A stretch of 27,160 bases of DNA from a virus: positions 1 through 27,160 of IMG/VR virus record IMGVR_UViG_3300032240_000498; one strand, written 5' to 3'. Both the position numbers and the translations under genes were made by a program. Every line of letters starts with the position of its first letter. Within the stretch, counting starts at the first letter, position 1. Below, in pieces: positions 23,089-27,160 of the stretch. Below the pieces are notes generated by a model. The model saw nothing but the letters and a program-made list of their open reading frames with translations. It did not search any database and had not been told where the DNA came from.

Positions 23089-24129
23089 ATGGATCTATTA
23101 ATGGGTATCTGGGAGAAAGTTTTGTTTCTCCCTTACATCATCGGCATTATGATTGTCGGTGGTCTTGTAAAACAATACGGAGTGCTTAACGAAGTATTCG
23201 TAGCACTTCGCAAAACATTTAAATCAAATCGTTTAGTTGTTGCTGCTACTGCTCTCGCTGGTGGTGTTCTACCCATTGAAGGGCGTGTCGTTATGTCGGC
23301 ACCCCTTCTGGATTCTATCTCCAGTGACAAATCACAATCTCGTTCCAAGTTTGGTATTGTAGATTATCTTTCTACTCACCACTATTACTGGTGGTCACCA
23401 CTTGAGAAAACAGTTGTGCTTCCGATGGCAGCATTAGGTATCTCGTATACCACACTTATGTCACATACGATTATTCCTCTTGCGATTGTTCTAACATTTG
23501 CTGGAGTTTATATCTTCAAGTATGTGAAAGAAACGGACGTAGAAATCGTTGAAGAAACTCGTTCTTTTAGTTGGAACCGACTTCTGAAAGGTTGGGCACC
23601 TATTGTAGCTACAATGTGGTTCCTCGTTTGTTATGGTGACCCCGACTATCCTTACCTCTTTGCTCTTTGGTTTGGTGGTCTTGCTACTTACTATTCATAC
23701 ATCTGTAATGATTGGAAGTGGGGTCGTTATATCAACTGGAAGTTTGCTGGTCTTGCTGCTATAGTTCTTGTCTTGGCAGGAGCATTTAGTGAACTCAAAG
23801 AACCTGTCTTGGAATATCTGAAGATTACTTCAGCACAAGGTTCGGTTGCTCTGGTAGCAGTTTCTGTGATCGGATTCTTGGCATCATTTGCTATGGGTTC
23901 TTCGGGTAAGTATGCTGGTATGGCAACTTTGCTTGCTCAAGCATTTGGTGTTGGTTACTTGACATGGTTTCTATGTATTGAGTATGCTGGATACATCATC
24001 TCACCAATGCATAAGTGTCTGCTGATTGGTCAGCAATACTTTGGCACTCCTATCAGAACTTACTATAAGGTTCTTGGTATGTTGATTGCTGCTTTGGTTG
24101 GATACGGAGCACTGACTCTAGTGTTCTAG
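23089..24129 (+). CDS. DUF401-like inner-membrane permease
   Basis: 346 residues with about nine hydrophobic segments. Key family-like motifs: ALAGGVLPIEGRVVMSAPLL, DYLSTHHYYWWSPLEKTVVL, the long GFLASFAMGSSGKYAGMATL, and near the end YAGYIISPMHKCLLIGQQYF. These follow the DUF401 integral-membrane family (ion-transporter-like fold), where the LPxxGxxxxSAPLL and SPxHxCL motifs are conserved. The substrate is unknown; an organic or inorganic anion is an inference from the fold. It starts six bases after the porin stop with no ribosome-binding site of its own, suggesting coupled translation. The stop lies against the hairpin-promoter region before tRNA-Ser(TGA). Confidence 0.8.
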   Translation: MDLLMGIWEKVLFLPYIIGIMIVGGLVKQYGVLNEVFVALRKTFKSNRLVVAATALAGGVLPIEGRVVMSAPLLDSISSDKSQSRSKFGIVDYLSTHHYYWWSPLEKTVVLPMAALGISYTTLMSHTIIPLAIVLTFAGVYIFKYVKETDVEIVEETRSFSWNRLLKGWAPIVATMWFLVCYGDPDYPYLFALWFGGLATYYSYICNDWKWGRYINWKFAGLAAIVLVLAGAFSELKEPVLEYLKITSAQGSVALVAVSVIGFLASFAMGSSGKYAGMATLLAQAFGVGYLTWFLCIEYAGYIISPMHKCLLIGQQYFGTPIRTYYKVLGMLIAALVGYGALTLVF

Positions 24130-24171
24130 GGGGTTGACAAACCCCCCGACCTCCTATATAATGTGGAGGTC
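24129..24171 (+). promoter_or_regulatory. Sigma70 promoter embedded in two inverted repeats
   Basis: TTGACA (24134-24139), 17 bp, TATAAT (24157-24162): a perfect consensus. The -35 lies in GGGGGTT-GACA-AACCCCC, the -10 in GACCTCC-(10 bases)-GGAGGTC. It drives tRNA-Ser(TGA), and the first repeat may also close the permease transcript. Confidence 0.75.
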
Positions 24172-24178
24172 AACAAAT

Positions 24179-24263
24179 GGAAGTGTGTCCGAGTGGTTGA
24201 AGGAACTTGTCTTGAAAACAAGCATGGTGAAAGCCATCGTGGGTTCGAATCCTACCACTTCCG
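24179..24263 (+). tRNA. tRNA-Ser(TGA)
   Basis: Acceptor GGAAGTG pairs with CACTTCC, anticodon loop CTTGAAA gives TGA, variable arm about 14 bases, T-loop TTCGAAT. 85 bases, no CCA encoded. Confidence 0.95.
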
Positions 24264-24387
24264 TTGGAGTTACTCGTTATGCAGATAGCATAGAAGGAGG
24301 CTCCATTTTCAACCTATCATTTGCGCTGGAGCTGATAATCCAGAATGCCGTGATAGCGGGGCGGGGGTTAATCCTCCTCCCCAACCT
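24264..24387 (+). other. Structured spacer between tRNA-Ser and tRNA-Pro
   Basis: No convincing gene. TATGC-AGATA-GCATA makes a small hairpin (24275-24289), GGAG/CTCC flank it, CTGGA/TCCAG another, and GGGGCGGGGG-TTAAT-CCTCCTCCCC (about 24359-24383) a strong one with one mismatch. An AAGGAGG occurs at 24293 without a good start codon. It could be processing or regulatory structure, or a decayed RNA gene. Confidence 0.4.
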
Positions 24388-24461
24388 CGGGGCGTAGGTC
24401 AGCTTGGTAGACCGCCTGCTTTGGGAGCAGGATGTCGCAGGTTCAAATCCTGCCGCTCCGA
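24388..24461 (+). tRNA. tRNA-Pro(TGG)
   Basis: Acceptor CGGGGCG pairs with CGCTCCG (one wobble), anticodon loop TTTGGGA gives TGG, T-loop TTCAAAT. 74 bases, no CCA encoded. Confidence 0.94.
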
Positions 24462-24480
24462 TTCTTCTTATGGAGATTTA

Positions 24481-24744
24481 ATGTTAGTAATTTACACCCG
24501 TGATAACTGCCCATACTGCAGTAAACTCAAAATTGTTTTAGATAGTTTTTCTGTCAAATACAAGACACTCAATTTAGGGGTTGACTTTGACCGCCCAGCA
24601 TTCTATACTGAGTTTGGTCAAGGTGCTACTTTTCCACAAGTAGTTATTGATGGTATGATTATGGGTGGTTGTACAGATACAATTGAATATCTAACCAGCA
24701 TTGGTTGCCTACAAGAAGAAAAAGACATGGAGTGTATGGTATGA
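24481..24744 (+). CDS. Glutaredoxin
   Basis: 87 residues from ATG 24481, with GGAG at 24472-24475; an upstream in-frame ATG lies inside tRNA-Pro and is rejected. Thioredoxin fold with the redox motif CPYC near residues 10-13, cis-Pro segment TFPQVVIDG and GGCTD near the C-terminus. It is expected to reduce the C-terminal CxxC of the NrdA encoded in this window, or other substrates, in the cytoplasm. It overlaps the antitoxin-like gene by four bases (ATGA). Confidence 0.92.
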   Translation: MLVIYTRDNCPYCSKLKIVLDSFSVKYKTLNLGVDFDRPAFYTEFGQGATFPQVVIDGMIMGGCTDTIEYLTSIGCLQEEKDMECMV

Positions 24745-24914
24745 AAACGATTACAGAAGAAACTTTTTGCCACGACTTTGATGAAATCATGGACAACGTG
24801 ATGCTCAACAAAGAAAGTTTTATCATCACTACACCTGATGGCGGTGACGTTCTTCTAATGCCGTATGAAAACTATGCACGAATACAAGGGGAATTAACTC
24901 AGTTGGTAGAGTAG
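24741..24914 (+). CDS. Phd/YefM-like antitoxin (orphan), ending inside tRNA-Ala
   Basis: 57 residues: MKTITEETFCHDFDEIMDNV, then SFIITTPDGGDVLLMPYENY. This follows the N-terminal DNA-binding fold of Phd/YefM antitoxins (short strand, helix, IIT strand, LLM strand, YENY helix). It lacks the usual long toxin-binding tail and has no RelE/Doc-like neighbour, so it may repress transcription or counter a host toxin. The last 27 bases of the gene are also the 5' part of tRNA-Ala. The start overlaps the glutaredoxin stop. Confidence 0.75.
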   Translation: MKTITEETFCHDFDEIMDNVMLNKESFIITTPDGGDVLLMPYENYARIQGELTQLVE

Positions 24915-24960
24915 CGCCTTTGCAAGGCGAATGTCAGCGGTTCGAGTCCGCTATTCTCCA
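24888..24960 (+). tRNA. tRNA-Ala(TGC)
   Basis: Acceptor GGGGAAT pairs with ATTCTCC (one wobble), anticodon loop TTTGCAA gives TGC, T-loop TTCGAGT. Its first 27 bases are the end of the antitoxin-like gene. Confidence 0.93.
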
Positions 24961-24964
24961 TAAG

Positions 24965-25057
24965 GGGGGTGTAGCTCAATTGGCAGAGCGGAAAGCTTAT
25001 ACCTTTCGTATACGGCAGATTACCGTGCGGTTGGGGGTTCGAGTCCCTCCGCCCCTA
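24965..25057 (+). tRNA. tRNA-like gene, anticodon TAT (Ile) with unusually long variable region
   Basis: Acceptor GGGGGTG pairs with CGCCCCT (two wobbles), D-arm GCTC/GAGC, anticodon stem GAAAG/CTTTC with loop CTTATAC (TAT), T-arm GGGGG-TTCGAGT-CCCTC. About 25 bases lie between the anticodon stem and T-stem, including ACGG/CCGT, making a 93-base class II-like molecule. Isoleucine tRNAs normally have a short variable loop, so identity is uncertain; a short insertion is an alternative. Confidence 0.7.
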
Positions 25058-25074
25058 TCCTACAATGAATTATT

Positions 25075-25323
25075 ATGACAACACCAAAACAAACAAAAGA
25101 AGAATTTCTGTATCCAACACCTCCAATTAATCCAGATACCGACATGAGTTTTTTGGATATTACATTAATTAATAACATCAATAATTTTTCAATACACGTT
25201 GGATATCTTAATGCAATGGCAATTGGTGGAAAGAAAAAACCTGAAGACGTTTATCAAGAAATTAAAAAACTTTATAAAGCAATGAAATCATCTCGTAAAT
25301 CGCTGAGGGGATCATGGTTCTAA
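25075..25323 (+). CDS. Hypothetical protein, 82 residues
   Basis: Begins MTTPKQTKEEFLYPTPPINP, with an Asn/Ile-rich middle and a Lys/Arg-rich C-terminus. No clear ribosome-binding site or family. It overlaps the next gene by ten bases, which supports real coding. Confidence 0.5.
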   Translation: MTTPKQTKEEFLYPTPPINPDTDMSFLDITLINNINNFSIHVGYLNAMAIGGKKKPEDVYQEIKKLYKAMKSSRKSLRGSWF

Positions 25324-25931
25324 CACAAGGATTAACAGGAATTGAAGAAGAAGAGCCTGGATTTGAGATTACTCATCTTTCATTCAGAAAAAAAAGATCT
25401 AACAATATGTGTGGTGGTCCAGTAGATTACTACATCGGTAACATCGTATTTCGTTTGACTAACGAATCTGCGAAAGGTCGCATGGAATACATTCTGAAAG
25501 AAAATGAAAGAGTTCGTGTAGCACCAGATGAAGAGTTACACAACAAGTATTACGATGGTCTTCATTTCAAGTTTGGAAATAAGGATTTGGAAGATGTGAT
25601 AAAAAGTGATGACCCAGAAGAAGATGGTGCAATAGAAGAAGATGGTCAAAAGTTTTATAAGCTTGACATCATCAACAAAGAAGGTATCAAAAATGAAGAT
25701 GTATTCATCTATGCTTACCGTCGTAACATGGATCCCCTACATGATTTCGTACAATACATTGAGAAGTTTGATTGTTATCGAATGCACGAATACTTCCAAG
25801 ATACACCAGTAGTTCGTGGTATAATACAGTATCTCCAAGACATGAAAGATGGTAAACCAAATCCTAGCCGCACTGTCTACCATGAGCAGTTCCTCAACAC
25901 GCTCACCAACCTCTGCTGGTGGTGGGACTAG
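25314..25931 (+). CDS. Unknown acidic protein, 205 residues
   Basis: Mixed alpha/beta, acidic, with the central segment KSDDPEEDGAIEEDGQKFYK and Trp-rich C-terminus (TNLCWWWD). No signal peptide. No family recognised. Good ATG and long intact frame. Its end overlaps the zinc-ribbon gene at 25882. Confidence 0.6.
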   Translation: MVLTQGLTGIEEEEPGFEITHLSFRKKRSNNMCGGPVDYYIGNIVFRLTNESAKGRMEYILKENERVRVAPDEELHNKYYDGLHFKFGNKDLEDVIKSDDPEEDGAIEEDGQKFYKLDIINKEGIKNEDVFIYAYRRNMDPLHDFVQYIEKFDCYRMHEYFQDTPVVRGIIQYLQDMKDGKPNPSRTVYHEQFLNTLTNLCWWWD

Positions 25932-26064
25932 AATCTGTTCCCGTTGCAAAACTGAATACCCCCTTGACAGCACCCACTACCAAGTGGTAAAATACTTTCG
26001 TACAGGATTCTCCTACTACTGCAATGACTGCAACAAACCAAAGCTGCGTGAAGACCATTCTTGA
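25882..26064 (+). CDS. Zinc-ribbon small protein, 60 residues
   Basis: Start taken at ATG 25882; an in-frame ATG at 25849 would extend it 11 residues. After a Ser/Thr-rich start it has ICSRCKTEYPLDSTHYQV and YYCNDCNKPKL, two CxxC pairs 27-30 residues apart, typical of a zinc ribbon such as those preceding phage HNH nucleases, but without the HNH part. It overlaps both neighbours. Confidence 0.6.
   Translation: MSSSSTRSPTSAGGGTRICSRCKTEYPLDSTHYQVVKYFRTGFSYYCNDCNKPKLREDHS
25964..25993 (+). promoter_or_regulatory. Sigma70-like promoter inside the zinc-ribbon gene
   Basis: TTGACA (25964-25969), 18-bp spacer, TAAAAT (25988-25993), upstream of the small genes at 26024-26677. Confidence 0.5.
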
Positions 26065-26287
26065 TCGTTTCCCCTATCGTTACGTTCAAGTAGGCACCCT
26101 AGAAATCAATGGCAAACCTGACTGCCGTATTCAAAAAGTAGATTCATATACTGGTCGCTACCGTGATATGTATCTTTGTGATAACGAGATGCAGTTTATG
26201 ACAGCGATTGAAGATTTTGAATACACCAAATGGCTTGACCCAGACACAGTTCCATGCTACGTTAAAGAGGATGACTACGATGAATGA
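26024..26287 (+). CDS. Small hypothetical protein, 87 residues
   Basis: MTATNQSCVKTILDRFPYRY, then beta-type VGTLEINGKPDCRIQKVD and an acidic C-terminus. Resembles small cyanophage proteins; function unknown. It overlaps the gene before by 41 bases and the next by eight. Confidence 0.55.
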   Translation: MTATNQSCVKTILDRFPYRYVQVGTLEINGKPDCRIQKVDSYTGRYRDMYLCDNEMQFMTAIEDFEYTKWLDPDTVPCYVKEDDYDE

Positions 26288-26477
26288 TAAAGCACTTTAT
26301 CAACTTGAGAGAGCAATCGATGCTCTAACACAAATGGCAAAGTATATGCGTGAAGAACAAGCACCGAGCACTCCAGTAAAGTTTAATGAGCACATGGGTG
26401 TTTTTGCGCCTTATACATATTATACAGAGTCACGGACGGACTATAACAGCACTGGTGGAGTCAACGTTACCCTTTGA
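26280..26477 (+). CDS. Small hypothetical protein, 65 residues
   Basis: Start at ATG 26280; an in-frame TTG 72 bases upstream is unlikely. MNDKALYQLERAIDALTQMA is a clear amphipathic helix, followed by a Tyr/Thr-rich segment. No family recognised. Its stop lies six bases before the next ATG. Confidence 0.5.
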   Translation: MNDKALYQLERAIDALTQMAKYMREEQAPSTPVKFNEHMGVFAPYTYYTESRTDYNSTGGVNVTL

Positions 26478-26482
26478 ATGCT

Positions 26483-26677
26483 ATGAATCCTGTTAGAATG
26501 AGAATCGTTGAAGAACTTGACAACGGAGATGAAGTTATTACTTACTTTGATGTCTCTATGATTGACAAAAGATTTTACTATGTGTATGATGAAGTTAATC
26601 ATGGACCCTTTGACGATTTTGATGATGCTGTGCAGGCAGCATACGAGGATTTGATTCCTCAACCTGTCTCGGAATGA
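26483..26677 (+). CDS. Small acidic hypothetical protein, 64 residues
   Basis: ATG 26483 is chosen over a TTG at 26474 that overlaps the previous stop. MRIVEELDNGDEVITYFDVS, then FDDFDDAVQAAYEDL: strongly acidic, possibly a DNA-mimic or inhibitor by charge, but no evidence beyond that. Confidence 0.5.
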   Translation: MNPVRMRIVEELDNGDEVITYFDVSMIDKRFYYVYDEVNHGPFDDFDDAVQAAYEDLIPQPVSE

Positions 26678-26833
26678 CATTAAACTTGCCCTGGTCGGGA
26701 ACCCCCTCGATGAGTTTCCAATTTCTCTTTAAAGAATTGGTGGTGCGGATGGGATAACTCCCGCCCAGTTTCCTGCCTCTGGTCAAAGGGCAGGTGGCGA
26801 GCCTGCTCACACGGGGGTTGACCTCCCCCACTC
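26678..26833 (+). other. Gene-free structured stretch before tRNA-Leu
   Basis: No convincing gene. Inverted repeats: CCAATT/AATTGG near 26719-26741, GGGA/TCCC near 26750-26762, CCTGCC/GGGCAGG near 26773-26795, and GGGGG-TTGACCT-CCCCC (26813-26829). The last echoes the hairpin at 24129. Higher GC than its surroundings. It could be a structured ncRNA or processing region. Confidence 0.45.
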
Positions 26834-26916
26834 GCTCCAGTGGTGGAACGGTAGACACAGCGGACTTAGAATCCGCCGCCTTAAAAAGCGTGGAAGTTCA
26901 AATCTTCTCTGGAGCA
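26834..26916 (+). tRNA. tRNA-Leu(TAG)
   Basis: Acceptor GCTCCAG pairs with CTGGAGC, anticodon stem GCGGA/TCCGC with loop CTTAGAA gives TAG, class II variable arm, T-loop TTCAAAT. 83 bases, no CCA encoded. Confidence 0.94.
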
Positions 26917-27120
26917 TTGATACTGCTGGAAATATTCGGTGGTATCATTAGGTAAGGAAAGTAAAAGGAGCATGGGAACCAGTGACACATCTGAAACGTA
27001 TGGAGATACCGCACCTGCCTAACTATCTGGCCAGATAGAATTAGCCCCCTATTGAATGTGGATTGGGCACCATATAAGCTCAAAAAGAAAGGTTTGCTTC
27101 CTTTCAAGCCTCTATATAAA
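26917..27120 (+). other. Gene-free stretch with three strong inverted repeats
   Basis: A 13-bp stem with four G-U pairs (26918-26947), a perfect 16-bp palindrome CTATCTGGCCAGATAG (27023-27038), and GAAAGG-TTTGCTT-CCTTTC (27087-27105). A 16-codon ORF at 26972 has GGAG only one base from its ATG and is not supported. TATATAAA near 27114 could be a -10 box. It may be a candidate ncRNA or regulatory region. Confidence 0.5.
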
Positions 27121-27160
27121 TTAGCATTAACTCAATCATGGTAGAGTGCCCGCTCTAGAG
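27121..27160 (+). tRNA. Possible tRNA 5' half, cut by the window end
   Basis: TTAGCAT, then T-A, ACTC-AATCATGGTA-GAGT as a D-arm with the conserved GG, and the start of an anticodon stem (CCCGC). The rest is outside the window, so identity cannot be given. Confidence 0.35.

Noticed and set aside
24134-24397. 87-residue ORF across tRNA-Ser(TGA)
   Set aside because: It runs through a clear tRNA gene and its promoter and has no protein-like pattern.
25665-25690. TTGACA inside the 25314 gene as a promoter
   Set aside because: No -10 at suitable spacing.
26595-26858. 87-residue minus-strand ORF
   Set aside because: It covers tRNA-Leu and a structured spacer, with no ribosome-binding site and low-complexity Arg/Pro content.
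26898-27107. 69-residue minus-strand ORF
   Set aside because: It overlaps the tRNA-Leu 3' end and hairpins; no recognisable protein features.
1-27160. CRISPR array, insertion sequence, or integrase/attachment site
   Set aside because: No regular direct-repeat array, transposase, recombinase or terminal inverted repeats seen; short tRNA similarities alone do not prove an attachment site.

Overview
The window is part of a T4-like cyanomyovirus genome, probably from a phage of marine Synechococcus or Prochlorococcus. It contains the T4-type replication genes 41 (helicase) and 61 (primase), nrdA/nrdB, a short MazG, a phage glutaredoxin, ATGA-type gene overlaps, T4 late-promoter boxes (NATAAATA), a tRNA cluster, and an outer-membrane porin with the SLH-plus-coiled-coil front end typical of cyanobacterial porins. 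It is moderately AT-rich and nearly all coding.

Layout. 1-1468: end of the gp41 helicase and mazG. 1527-4992: a large two-domain protein (ligase-like KxDG nucleotidyltransferase fused to an NMN-adenylyltransferase-like domain), an AT-rich unknown protein and a small SH3-like protein. 4982-8944: late or structural-looking genes (Asp-rich modular protein, Ig-like virion protein, coiled-coil/TM protein), several behind T4 late boxes. 8982-13591: nucleotide and replication block (primase, nrdA, nrdB, small ORF) behind a sigma70-like promoter. 13623-16815: a nuclease under an apparent T4-style hairpin/late-promoter switch, then a wall-lysis and protease cluster (C39 peptidase, GH19 lysin, zinc metallopeptidase with a T4 capsid-targeting-like N-terminus, holin-like protein, proline-rich membrane protein). 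16816-19053: a minus-strand, seven-gene late operon in which four products have signal peptides, including a secreted thermonuclease. 19251-20855: phage-lysozyme protein, 2OG-Fe(II) oxygenase and a small membrane protein. 20870-27160: tRNA region with eight tRNA genes (one odd) and possibly a truncated ninth, interrupted by a porin plus DUF401-type permease cassette, a glutaredoxin, an orphan Phd/YefM-like antitoxin and small unknown proteins. Two stretches near the right end have no convincing genes but strong inverted repeats.

How the genes fit together. Helicase, primase, NrdAB, glutaredoxin and MazG make DNA and its precursors. Strong sigma70-like promoters (TTGACA, mostly with 17-bp spacing) drive the early class and tRNAs. 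T4 late boxes drive the structural, lysis and secreted-protein genes. The points most worth a second look are the capsid-targeted metallopeptidase (15358), the ligase-NMNAT fusion (1527), the porin-permease cassette between two serine tRNAs (21607-24129), the late-promoter-in-terminator architecture (notably 13591-13623), and the structured tRNA-flanking spacers. All assignments come from reading the sequence; no database search was run.
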